Source of the DNA: BP-464 sp045805505
Lineage (GTDB): Bacteria; Actinomycetota; Thermoleophilia; Solirubrobacterales; Solirubrobacteraceae
NCBI GenBank assembly: GCA_045805505.1
Contig: JBJMLA010000121.1
Coordinates: 1 to 64,000, forward strand
DNA length: 64,000 nucleotides
Reading direction: 5' to 3'
Position 1 is the stretch's first letter. Each line of letters starts with the position of its first letter. Below, piece after piece: positions 20,441 to 27,508 of this stretch. The notes beneath the pieces are model-generated. The model was not told the DNA's origin, searched no databases, and saw nothing but the letters and a program-made list of their open reading frames with translations. The translations under genes and the position numbers were made by a program.

Positions 20441-20484
20441 CGCCCCCGTCCAAGCTTGTAGGGCCAAGCGCTTGGACGGGGGCG
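20441..20484 (+). terminator. strong hairpin after the purH operon
   Basis: Perfect 15-bp inverted repeat: left arm 20441-20455 (CGCCCCCGTCCAAGC), right arm 20470-20484, 14-nt loop, then only TTT. The loop end and right arm also form a separate perfect palindrome, CCAAGCGCTTGG (20464-20475), so two mutually exclusive hairpins are possible. Most simply a factor-assisted terminator for purH and the Rid gene; it could also act as a leader element for the helicase gene, about 100 nt downstream. Confidence 0.6.
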
Positions 20485-20587
20485 TTTGCACGTCTGGGGC
20501 GCTTTGCAGGGGTTTCCGAATCCTTCCGGGAGCCTTGGCACACTGCCCGCTCCCGATGGTCCTCCGGTCCCCCCGCCAGCCCACGCA

Positions 20588-22168
20588 GTGACGACCCTTC
20601 GCGGCTGGCAGGTCGAGGCGCTCGCGCGCATGGAGTCCTGGCAGGACGGTCCGTTCCTGCTCAACGCCGCCCCCGGGGCGGGCAAGACGATCCCGTCGAT
20701 CACGCTGGCCAAGCGGCTGCTGGCGGCGGGGGAGATCAACCGGGTCGCCGTCGTCTGCCCGACCAGCCCGCTGACGCGGCAGTGGGCCCAGGCCGCCGGC
20801 CGACTCGGTCTTCACCTCCAGCCCGACGCGCCGGACCTGCAGCCGCCGCGCGACTTCCAGGGCGTAGCGGTCACCTACGCGCGGGTCGCTGCATCGATGG
20901 CCGCCTTCGCCCGGACCTGCGGCCCGGGCACGCTGGTCATCGCCGACGAGGTCCACCACCTCGGCGACGAGCTGGCCTGGGGCACGGCGTTCGCCGCGGC
21001 CTTCGCCAAGGCCCGGCGCCGCCTGCTGCTGTCCGGCACGCCGTTTCGCTCGGACGCGACGCCGATCCCCGGGGTCGACTACGGCCGCGACGGTGTCGCC
21101 CGCCCGGACTTCACCTACGGCTACGACGACGCGGTGCGTGACGGCATCTGCCGGCCCGTGACCTTCATCCCGTTCGACGGGACCCTCTCGTGGCAGAGCG
21201 GCGACGACGTCATCGAAGCGGGCTTCAACGACGTGCTGGCCGGCCGCGAGTCCTCACGGCGCTACCGGACCGCGATCTCGGTCGAGCTCGAGAACGGCCT
21301 GCCGCGGATCCTGCGCGAGGCGCACGCCCGGCTCGACCGGCTGCGCAAGGAGGGTGGGCACCGCGACGCAGGCGGCCTCGTCATCGCCGCCGACTCCGAG
21401 CACGCCGCCCAGGTGGCCAAGGTGCTGCGCGAGATCTCGGGCGAGGGTCCGACGGTCGTCATGCACACCGACCCGCGCGCGCACGCCAAGCTCGAGGAGT
21501 TCCGCAAGAGCACCAAGCGCTGGATCGTCGCCGTCAACATGGTCTCCGAGGGCGTCGACATCCCGCGCCTGCGCGTCGGCGTCTACGCGACCGCGGCCAA
21601 GACGCCGCTGATCTTCCGCCAGATCGTCGGGCGCTTCGTGCGCGTCATCCCGAAGCGGCCGGTGGAGGAGAGCTGGCTGTACCTGCCGGGCGACCCGGTG
21701 CTGCAGGGGCACGCCGCCGATGTCGAGCGCGAGCTGCTGCACGTCCTTTCGCCCGTCGAGGGTGCCGAGGGACTGCTCGACGAGCCGCCGGAGCGCACCG
21801 AGACCGAGCCGTCCGAGACCCCGCACTTCGTGCCGCTGTCGGCCGACGTCGCGCCGCAGATGGCGCTGTTCGGCGGCGGGCCGCCCGCGCCGGCGCCCCC
21901 GCCCCGCGTGGCGCCCGCCGTCTCGGAGCCGGCGGTGGCCGAGCCGGCCGTCTCGGCGTTCGAGCGCCGCAAGCGCCTGCGCGAGGACCGGCGCCGCCTG
22001 GTGTCCGACCTCGGCCGCAAGCAGCGCCGCCCGCCGGCCGAGATCAACGCGTGGCTCAACGACAAGGTCGGGGTGCCGCGGGTGCAGGACGCGACGATCG
22101 AGCAGCTTGAGCGGTCGATCGACCTGCTGTTCGCCGAGCTGCGGCCGGCTAGCGCTGGGCGGCGATAG
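20588..22168 (+). CDS. DEAH-type superfamily 2 helicase
   Basis: About 526 residues from the GTG at 20588 (an in-frame TTG at 20486 would add 34 Pro-rich residues). Helicase motifs: LRGWQVEALARM (Q-motif-like), NAAPGAGKTIPSITLA (Walker A), VIADEVHHLGD (motif II, DEVH), LLLSGTPFRSD (III), VNMVSEGVDIPRLRVGVYAT (V) and FRQIVGRFVRV (VI). The layout resembles the ResIII/type III restriction-type translocases. A Pro-rich linker (about 440-470) leads to a basic helical C-terminal domain that ends in a small helical module (AEINAWLNDKVGVPR). No methylase or nuclease gene is adjacent. Its 3' end overlaps the convergent sulfotransferase gene by 20 nt. Cellular role not known. Confidence 0.8.
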   Translation: MTTLRGWQVEALARMESWQDGPFLLNAAPGAGKTIPSITLAKRLLAAGEINRVAVVCPTSPLTRQWAQAAGRLGLHLQPDAPDLQPPRDFQGVAVTYARVAASMAAFARTCGPGTLVIADEVHHLGDELAWGTAFAAAFAKARRRLLLSGTPFRSDATPIPGVDYGRDGVARPDFTYGYDDAVRDGICRPVTFIPFDGTLSWQSGDDVIEAGFNDVLAGRESSRRYRTAISVELENGLPRILREAHARLDRLRKEGGHRDAGGLVIAADSEHAAQVAKVLREISGEGPTVVMHTDPRAHAKLEEFRKSTKRWIVAVNMVSEGVDIPRLRVGVYATAAKTPLIFRQIVGRFVRVIPKRPVEESWLYLPGDPVLQGHAADVERELLHVLSPVEGAEGLLDEPPERTETEPSETPHFVPLSADVAPQMALFGGGPPAPAPPPRVAPAVSEPAVAEPAVSAFERRKRLREDRRRLVSDLGRKQRRPPAEINAWLNDKVGVPRVQDATIEQLERSIDLLFAELRPASAGRR

Positions 22169-23237
22169 GCCGCCACAGCGTCTTGAGCCGGTTGCGGCGC
22201 TCCTCCTGCTTGCGCCGCTCCCACTTGGCGGCGCGGCGCGCGCGCTGACGCTCGAGCTCGCGGAGGTCCTTCTTGCGCGGCTCCGCCTCGACGTCGACGG
22301 GCTGGTAGCCGAGCCGCGCGAAGTGCTCGGCGCCGACCTGCTGGACGAAGGCCAGCTGCGCGGGCTTCATCCGCGCGCGCCAGTTGTCGATCGGCGTCGT
22401 GTCGATCTCGTCGTTGAGCCGGTCATGCCAGCCCTCGCGGAACGAGCCACGGCGCTTTCCGGTGACCATCCGGGCGACGGTCTCCTCGTCGGCGCTCAGC
22501 GTCGCCCACTCGCAGACCTTGCGGATCTCCCCCAGCGGGTCGCGCACCAGATCCTCGAAGCGGACGTCGATGAGCTGATCGGGCCGGAGCTTCGGCGCGA
22601 AGGCGTCGACGCGCTGAATGGAGGTCTCCCATGTCGCAAAGGAGGACGCCAGCTCCGTGCCCGGTTTGTCCCAGCCGAGCGGCAGCTGTGAGGCCACGGC
22701 GCCGCGCGGGTCGCGCACCAGGTTGACGAACTGCGCGTCGGGATAGAGCTCGAACATCAGCTCGATGAACCCGGCGTAGCCCGGCCGCTTGTCGCCCCAG
22801 CGGGCCTTGCCGTGGCGGTCGGCGTACATCTGAAAGATCGCGTCGAACATCGAGCCGAGCGACGTCCCGCCGTCGACCATCCGCTGCACCGCCTCGTCGC
22901 GCGGCGTCCCGCCCTGGACGCGCTTCTGCCCGCGACCCTCGCCGTCGAACAGCCACTCGGCCAGCTTGCGCCGGTTGGCCTCCTTCTTCAGGTTCCCCCA
23001 GTCGGCGCGATGGCGCACGATCCAGAAGATGAAGTTCGTCTCGCCGACCACGGCGAGGTCCGGGTGGTTGTCGAGGATGCCCCGCAGCAGCGTCGTCCCG
23101 GACCGCGGACAGGCCCCGATGAGGACCGGGCGCTTCGGCCGGCCGGCGTACTTCGACGGGCCTCGCTGCAGCCACTCCTCGTCCCGCGGCCGCCACGGAT
23201 CGATGATCGTGTCGAACGTTTCTGCAGCGGCGGCCAT
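22149..23237 (-). CDS. PAPS-dependent sulfotransferase family protein
   Basis: 362-residue cytoplasmic protein. LIGACPRSGTTLLRGILDNHP (in parts about 39-59) is the 5'-phosphosulfate loop of PAPS sulfotransferases and FVNLVRDPRGAVAS (about 181-194) the 3'-phosphate-binding segment. The acceptor (carbohydrate, lipid or protein) cannot be told from sequence. The C-terminal 40 residues are a very basic Arg/Lys/Glu helix (LRELERQRARRAAKW), unusual for the core enzyme. A TAGACT box 9 nt upstream of the ATG suggests its own promoter. Confidence 0.85.
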   Translation of the reverse strand: MAAAAETFDTIIDPWRPRDEEWLQRGPSKYAGRPKRPVLIGACPRSGTTLLRGILDNHPDLAVVGETNFIFWIVRHRADWGNLKKEANRRKLAEWLFDGEGRGQKRVQGGTPRDEAVQRMVDGGTSLGSMFDAIFQMYADRHGKARWGDKRPGYAGFIELMFELYPDAQFVNLVRDPRGAVASQLPLGWDKPGTELASSFATWETSIQRVDAFAPKLRPDQLIDVRFEDLVRDPLGEIRKVCEWATLSADEETVARMVTGKRRGSFREGWHDRLNDEIDTTPIDNWRARMKPAQLAFVQQVGAEHFARLGYQPVDVEAEPRKKDLRELERQRARRAAKWERRKQEERRNRLKTLWRPIAAQR

Positions 23238-23246
23238 CGCGCTGCG

Positions 23247-23252
23247 AGTCTA
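23247..23252 (-). promoter_or_regulatory. -10 box for sulfotransferase gene
   Basis: TAGACT on the minus strand, 9 nt before the ATG at 23237. No Shine-Dalgarno is visible. Confidence 0.5.
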
Positions 23253-23260
23253 GTTGCGGG

Positions 23261-23623
23261 TCACGGCGCAAACCTCGCTCCGGGCGGCGGCGAGGGGACG
23301 AGACCGGCCTCGACTTCCCCGTGGCAGTTCGCGCAGAGCAGGACGCACTTGAGCGCTTCCGCCCGGTAGGTGGCGAGGGCCTTTCCGGAACCCATCGTCA
23401 TGCCGAACGACTTCGCGGCGGGTTCGACGTGATGGAAGTGCAGGTTCCACGCGCAGCGCGCGTAGCCACAGATCGCGCAGCACCCTCCCGCCTCGTCGAG
23501 CAGGATCTGCCTGACGCGCCGGTGCCGCCGCGTGACCGCCTCCCCGACGCATCTCGGGCACCGCCAGCGTTGCCCGTAGCGGCCGAGAACGACCTTGCCG
23601 TGCCTGCCGCACACGCCCTCCAT
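23261..23623 (-). CDS. HNH endonuclease-like protein
   Basis: 120 residues. N-terminal CGRHGKVVLGRYGQRWRCPRC looks like a small zinc ribbon; the C-terminal half has the HNH beta-beta-metal layout: CAICGY, LHFHHVEP (catalytic and ligand histidines), then VLLCANCHGEVEAG with the second zinc Cys pair and the final His. It is free-standing, upstream of the sulfotransferase gene, and 47 bp from tRNA-Glu and 154 bp from the intron in tRNA-Lys. HNH enzymes are one class of homing endonuclease, but this one also resembles generic chromosomal HNH proteins. Confidence 0.82.
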   Translation of the reverse strand: MEGVCGRHGKVVLGRYGQRWRCPRCVGEAVTRRHRRVRQILLDEAGGCCAICGYARCAWNLHFHHVEPAAKSFGMTMGSGKALATYRAEALKCVLLCANCHGEVEAGLVPSPPPGARFAP

Positions 23624-23654
23624 GTCCCGGAGAGGCTGGCAAAGGGATCGCTCC

Positions 23655-23660
23655 TAAACT
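23655..23660 (+). promoter_or_regulatory. -10 box of the tRNA-Glu/tRNA-Lys unit
   Basis: TAAACT, with 10 nt before the mature 5' end of tRNA-Glu. The tRNA-Val gene has the same 10-nt spacing on the other strand. Confidence 0.55.
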
Positions 23661-23670
23661 GTGCCGCTCC

Positions 23671-23742
23671 GCCCCCGTGGTGTACCGGTTAGCACGCAAG
23701 CCTTTCACGCTTGAAGAACGAGTTCGATTCTCGTCGGGGGTA
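23671..23742 (+). tRNA. tRNA-Glu (anticodon UUC)
   Basis: 72 nt. The acceptor GCCCCCG pairs with CGGGGGT (one G-U), the anticodon stem CAAGC/GCTTG encloses loop CTTTCAC, giving anticodon TTC, and the T arm is ACGAG-TTCGATT-CTCGT. The discriminator is A and CCA is not encoded. It is followed after a single nucleotide by tRNA-Lys, so both should be processed from one transcript. Confidence 0.95.
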
Positions 23743-23743
23743 T

Positions 23744-24072
23744 GGGTCGCTAGCTCAATTGGTAGAGCAACGGACTTCAACAGAAAAGGAGCGCCAGTAG
23801 GGAAACCGCTGGTCAGTCGGCGGCTGTTTGCTGGAACCCCCTGAGAGCCCGAGGTACCAGCGCGAAGTGCGCGGTGAAAATCCGAGGGATTGGGCGATCA
23901 GCAGGCAACCCGTGAAGCAACGGAGAGCCCTCAGAGGCCATACGCCGCCCGCCCTAACGTCGAGTCGAGGGCGAAGAGATGGTCCAGACCGCAAGCCCCG
24001 CAGAGGGTGGCCGGTGAAAGCCGGTGCGGCAGGTTAATCCGCAGGTTCCGGGTTCGAGTCCCGGGCGACCCA
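23744..24072 (+). tRNA. tRNA-Lys (anticodon UUU), split by a group I intron
   Basis: Exon 1 is 23744-23777 (tRNA nucleotides 1-34) and exon 2 is 24034-24072 (35-73). Joined, they give a canonical 73-nt tRNA: acceptor GGGTCGC/GCGACCC, D arm GCTC-AATTGGTA-GAGC, anticodon loop CTTTTAA, variable loop AGGTT, T arm CCGGG-TTCGAGT-CCCGG, discriminator A, no encoded CCA. The loop and body closely resemble E. coli tRNA-Lys. One blemish is an A27-C43 mismatch at the top of the anticodon stem. Ordinary tRNA scanning may miss it because of the 256-nt insertion. The stop codon of the convergent SDR gene starts at the very next base. Confidence 0.92.
23778..24033 (+). ncRNA. group I self-splicing intron in tRNA-Lys
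   Basis: 256 nt between U34 and position 35 of the anticodon. The upstream exon ends in U and the intron ends in G (24033), as group I splicing requires. P1: exon CUU plus intron C pairs with GGAG at 23788-23791. P2 holds GGGAAACC. P3: GGCGGC (23819-23824) with GCCGCC (23944-23949). Possible P4: GCTGG (23830-23834) with CCAGC (23857-23861). P7: GGCCAT (23936-23941) with ATGGTC (23979-23984). P8: GCCCT (23951-23955) with AGGGC (23968-23972). P9: CCGG-TGAAAG-CCGG near 24011-24024. The order and spacing match the compact tRNA introns of Azoarcus and cyanobacteria (IC3-like). No ORF is inside it. Confidence 0.88.
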
Positions 24073-24819
24073 CTAGATCGACTTCATCACCCCGCCGTCC
24101 ACCGCCAGCCACTGGCCGGTGACGTAGGACGCGCGGGCGGAGACCAGGAACGCGGCGGTTCCCGCCATCTCCTCGACCGTCCCCAGCCGCCCCGCGGGCA
24201 CCCCGCGGCCGACCTCCTCGGCGGCCTCCTGCGAGCCGTAGAGCTCGGCGAGCCGTTCGGTGCCGATGCGGCCGGGCAGGATCGAGTTGAGGGTCACGCC
24301 GTCGGCGGCGACCTCGGAGGAGATCGTCTTGAACGCGGCGAGCATCGCCGCGCGGTGCGAGTTCGACAGCATCAGGTTCGGGACGGGCTCGCGGACCGTC
24401 GTCGAGACGACGTTGAGGATCCGGCCCCAGCCGCGGTGGCGCATGCCGGGAACCACGCGCTCGATCAGCGCGATCGGCCCGAGCACGAGCGAGCGGTACG
24501 CCGCCTCCCACTGCTCGGGCGTGAACTCGAGCGAGCTCGCGCCGGCGGGCGGCCCGCCCGTGTTGACCACCAGGATCTCGATCGGCCCGACCTGCGCCTC
24601 GACGTCGCGCAGCAACCGGCCGGCGGCCTCGGTGTCGTCGGAGTCCCACGCGAACCCGGTCGCGCCGATCTCCGTCGCGGTCGCGTCGATGCGCTCCTGC
24701 GAGCGCGAGCTGATCGCCACCCGCGCGCCCTCCGCGGCCAGCTCGGCGGCGATCGCGCGGCCGATGCCCTTCGACGCGCCGGTGACCAGCGCGACCCTTC
24801 CGTCGAGTCCCAGATCCAT
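24073..24819 (-). CDS. SDR-family protein with altered catalytic motif
   Basis: 248-residue Rossmann-fold short-chain dehydrogenase/reductase. The cofactor loop TGASKGIGRAIA (about 14-25) and the PG motif NSILPGRIGTERL are intact. The catalytic YxxxK is missing: the aligned stretch reads SNSHRAAM, so Tyr and Lys are replaced by Ser and Arg, while the preceding Ser (VVSTT) is kept. A recognised SDR subgroup has SN-x-x-R here, and its chemistry is uncertain. The end VDGGVMKSI is typical. The stop codon directly abuts tRNA-Lys on the opposite strand. Confidence 0.88.
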   Translation of the reverse strand: MDLGLDGRVALVTGASKGIGRAIAAELAAEGARVAISSRSQERIDATATEIGATGFAWDSDDTEAAGRLLRDVEAQVGPIEILVVNTGGPPAGASSLEFTPEQWEAAYRSLVLGPIALIERVVPGMRHRGWGRILNVVSTTVREPVPNLMLSNSHRAAMLAAFKTISSEVAADGVTLNSILPGRIGTERLAELYGSQEAAEEVGRGVPAGRLGTVEEMAGTAAFLVSARASYVTGQWLAVDGGVMKSI

Positions 24820-24865
24820 GCGGTGGACCTTGACAGGACTGACACATGATCAGCACCCGGAGGCG

Positions 24866-24871
24866 TAGCTT
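24866..24871 (+). promoter_or_regulatory. -10 box for leaderless phosphoesterase gene
   Basis: TAGCTT, 8 nt before the ATG at 24880, no Shine-Dalgarno. Confidence 0.55.
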
Positions 24872-24879
24872 TCCGGCGC

Positions 24880-26355
24880 ATGGGAGAGATCGACGAACGG
24901 CTCGAGTCCGAGGCGCCCGACGAGGCTATGCGGCGCCGCGAGTTCCTCCAGCGCACCGCGTTGACCGCGGGTGTCGCCGCCGGGCTGGCGACCACGCTGA
25001 GCTCCGAGACGCTGGTCGCCGAGGCGGCGCGCCGCCAGCGCCGCCGTCACCTGCCGGCGCCGAAGAACCTGCCGATCGACACGTTCGTCGTGCTGATGAT
25101 GGAGAACCGGTCGTTCGACCACTACCTCGGCTGGATGCCCAACGCCGACGGCCGGCAGGCGGGCCTGACCTTCACCGATCTCGAGGGCAAGGAGCACGCG
25201 ACGCACCGGCTCACGCCCGACTGGCAGGGCTGCGGGCACCCCGACCCCGACCACTCCTGGGAGGGCGGCCGCGGGCAGATGAACGGCGGCGCCATGGACG
25301 GCTTCCTCAAGACCGGCAACGACGAGTTCGCCGTCGGCTACTACGGCGAGGGCGACCTCGGCTTCATCCAGGACGCCGCCAAGGCGTTCACCACGTTCGA
25401 CCACTTCCACTGCTCGCTCATGGGCAGCACGCTGCCCAACCGCGAGTACATGCACGCCGCGCAGTCCTACGGGCTGATCGACAACGACCTGCCGCCGCAG
25501 ACCGAGCACACGACCGGCTTCCCGTTCGAGACGACGATCTGGCACGCGCTCGAGCAGGCCGGCGTCGACCATCGCTACTACTACGTCGACGTTCCCGTCG
25601 GCGCGTTGTGGGGCGCGCCGGGCCTGTCGATCTCCAGTCCCGTCGAGGAGTACTACGCGCGCGCCGCGAGCGGCACGCTGCCCAACGTCTCGTTCGTCGA
25701 CCCGTACTTCGCCGGCAGCGTGGGGGAGGGCCCGGGCGCGTCGGGCGACGAGCATCCGCACGGCGACGTGCGCATGGGCCAGGCCTACATGGCCGATGTC
25801 GTCCACGCCTTCATGGAGTCGCCCCAGTACGAGCGCGGCGCGCTGTTCGTCGTCTACGACGAGTGGGGCGGCTTCTACGACCACGTCGTGCCCAAGCGCG
25901 TCCCCGACATCCGCAACGACGCCGACATCGACAAGGACTACGGGCTGATGGGCTTCCGGATCCCCGCCCTGGTCGTGTCGCCCTATGCGCGCCGCGGCCA
26001 CGTCGCGCACTCGACGTTCGGCTTCGAGTCGATCCTCAAGATGATCCGCTACCGCTTCGGGCTCAAGCCGCTGACCCGCCGCGACGCCTACGCGACGAAC
26101 ATCGCCACCGCCTTCGACTGGCGCGGCAAGCCCCGGCTGAACCTGCCCGAGCTGCCCCGGCCCGAGCACGTCGTCGGCCTGCCGTGCGCGATCGGCGGCA
26201 GCACCGAAGCACGGGCGAGCGAGCACGACCTCGTCGACATGGTCACGTCGGGCTACCTCGACAGCCTCGGCTTCGACTACCGCGCCATGACCCCCGACCG
26301 GGCGTTCCGTGAGCCCAGCCGCGTGGTCCAGGCCTTCGTCCCGGCGGCGACGTGA
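24880..26355 (+). CDS. Tat-exported phosphoesterase (phospholipase C / acid phosphatase family)
   Basis: 491 residues. A twin-arginine leader MRRREFLQRTALTAGVAAG (about 17-35) indicates folded export. The mature enzyme has the metal-binding MMENRSFDHYLGWM (about 73-86), DEHPHGDVRMGQAYM and VVYDEWGGFYDHVVP, all typical of the phosphoesterase superfamily that includes bacterial phospholipases C and acid phosphatases. Substrate is not deducible: phospholipid or phosphate-ester scavenging is likely. The gene is followed by an RTX gene overlapping its stop by GTGA, so the two proteins may be made together. Confidence 0.9.
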   Translation: MGEIDERLESEAPDEAMRRREFLQRTALTAGVAAGLATTLSSETLVAEAARRQRRRHLPAPKNLPIDTFVVLMMENRSFDHYLGWMPNADGRQAGLTFTDLEGKEHATHRLTPDWQGCGHPDPDHSWEGGRGQMNGGAMDGFLKTGNDEFAVGYYGEGDLGFIQDAAKAFTTFDHFHCSLMGSTLPNREYMHAAQSYGLIDNDLPPQTEHTTGFPFETTIWHALEQAGVDHRYYYVDVPVGALWGAPGLSISSPVEEYYARAASGTLPNVSFVDPYFAGSVGEGPGASGDEHPHGDVRMGQAYMADVVHAFMESPQYERGALFVVYDEWGGFYDHVVPKRVPDIRNDADIDKDYGLMGFRIPALVVSPYARRGHVAHSTFGFESILKMIRYRFGLKPLTRRDAYATNIATAFDWRGKPRLNLPELPRPEHVVGLPCAIGGSTEARASEHDLVDMVTSGYLDSLGFDYRAMTPDRAFREPSRVVQAFVPAAT

Positions 26356-27026
26356 CCCGCGTCCTGCTCCTGGCCGCCGGCCTGCTGGTCGTCCTGGCCG
26401 CGGGCGCCGCCGGCCGCTCGGGCACGCCCGGCGACGACCACCTCACCGGAACCGCACGGGCCGACAAGCTCTTCGGCCTGGCCGGCGTCGACGTCATGTT
26501 CGGCCGCGGAGGCGACGACCGCGTGGTGGGCAACGACGGCAACGACGTGGTCGACGGCGGCCCCGGCGACGACCAGGTCAACGGCGGCGCGGGCAACGAC
26601 AAGGCGTCCGGTGGCTCGGGAGCCGACGAGGTCGCGGGCCGGGCCGGCGACGACGTGGTGCTCGGCGGCTCCCAGGGCGACACGGTCTACGGCGGCCTCG
26701 GCAGCGACGTCGTCTCCGGCGGCGGCGGGACCGACAAGGTCGGCGGAGGCGGCGGCGACGACGGCCTGCGCGGCGGCGACGGCGACGACCGGCTGTTCGG
26801 CGGCCACGGCGACGACGTGCTGCGCGGCGGCGAGGGCAACGATCGCCTGTCCGGCGGGCCCGGTCTCGACGACCTGCTCGGCGAGGCGGGCGACGACGTC
26901 ATCGACGCGCGCGACGGCCGCGAGGATCGCATCGACTGCGGTCCCGGGCAGGACACCGTGGTGGTCGACGCGCAGGAGGACGGCGTGTTCGACTGCGAGA
27001 CGGTCCTGCGCCCGGAGGGCAGCTAG
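26352..27026 (+). CDS. secreted RTX repeat protein, 224 aa
   Basis: Sec leader (MTRVLLLAAGLLVVLAAGAAG) followed at once by about 15 tandem GGxGxD nonapeptides (GNDGNDVVDGG, GGPGDDQVNGG, GGHGDDVLRGG and so on) covering residues 28-190, then a short tail with two cysteines (RIDCGPGQ, VFDCETV). The Cys-containing tail DCGPGxDTVxxDxxDxVxxDCE is shared with the RTX proteins at 31711 and 34669. GTG start overlaps the phosphoesterase stop. Predicted calcium-dependent folding outside the cell; no enzymatic domain. Confidence 0.85.
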   Translation: MTRVLLLAAGLLVVLAAGAAGRSGTPGDDHLTGTARADKLFGLAGVDVMFGRGGDDRVVGNDGNDVVDGGPGDDQVNGGAGNDKASGGSGADEVAGRAGDDVVLGGSQGDTVYGGLGSDVVSGGGGTDKVGGGGGDDGLRGGDGDDRLFGGHGDDVLRGGEGNDRLSGGPGLDDLLGEAGDDVIDARDGREDRIDCGPGQDTVVVDAQEDGVFDCETVLRPEGS

Positions 27027-27044
27027 CCGGCCCCGACCGCTTGT

Positions 27045-27050
27045 TAGGTT
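27045..27050 (+). promoter_or_regulatory. -10 box for leaderless anchored-protein gene
   Basis: TAGGTT, 8 nt before the ATG at 27059. The same hexamer precedes the gene at 57423. Confidence 0.55.
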
Positions 27051-27058
27051 GCCAGCCC

Positions 27059-27508
27059 ATGGGCAACCGTCAGCGCACCGTCCTCCTGGTCCTGGCCCTG
27101 ATCGTCGCGGTCGTGGCCGTGATCGCCACCCGCCCGGGCGGCGACGACCAGGACGACGTGATCGACACGCGGACGCAGGCCACCACGCCGACCACCACGA
27201 TGAGCACGACGACCGAGCCCGCGCGCCGGTCGCAGGCCGAGCCCGCCGCCGATCCCACCATCGTCGTGCGCGGCGGCAAGCCGGTCGGCGGGGTCAAGCG
27301 CCTGCGCTTCCGCAAGGGCGGCAACATCGTCTTCGTCGTGCAGTCCGACGAGGACGCCGAGATCCACCTGCACGGCTACGACATCCCCAAGGACGTCGAC
27401 GCCGGCGGCAGCGTGCGCTTCGACGTGCCGGCGAAGATCGACGGGCGCTTCGAGGTCGAGCTCGAGGACTCCGCGACGCAGCTCGCCGAGATCGAGGTCG
27501 TTCCTTGA
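27059..27508 (+). CDS. membrane-anchored cupredoxin-like protein
   Basis: 149 residues: an N-terminal membrane anchor (TVLLVLALIVAVVAVIA, about 7-23), a Thr/Pro-rich stalk (residues 35-60), then a compact beta domain (about 65-149) with LRFRKGGNIVFVVQSDEDAEIHLHGYDI, close to a cupredoxin fold. The His in EIHLHGYD could bind metal, but the full Cys-His-Met copper set is not seen. The stop overlaps the start of the next gene (TTGA), a polytopic membrane protein, so the pair probably works as a unit. Function is inferred only from this pairing. Confidence 0.72.
   Translation: MGNRQRTVLLVLALIVAVVAVIATRPGGDDQDDVIDTRTQATTPTTTMSTTTEPARRSQAEPAADPTIVVRGGKPVGGVKRLRFRKGGNIVFVVQSDEDAEIHLHGYDIPKDVDAGGSVRFDVPAKIDGRFEVELEDSATQLAEIEVVP

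Noticed and set aside
20486..20587. TTG start for the helicase 34 codons upstream
   Set aside because: It would begin immediately after the hairpin's right arm, adds only Pro/Gly-rich residues, and the GTG at 20588 is adjacent to the conserved TLRGWQ.
20588..23623. Helicase, sulfotransferase and HNH as a defence island
   Set aside because: The sulfotransferase has a plain metabolic motif set, the HNH gene is on the other strand and separate from the helicase, and no methylase, Argonaute, TIR or similar effector is present.
23744..24072. A genomic-island attachment site in the tRNA genes
   Set aside because: No integrase, no duplicated tRNA 3' end nearby; the insertion is inside the anticodon and has group I structure.
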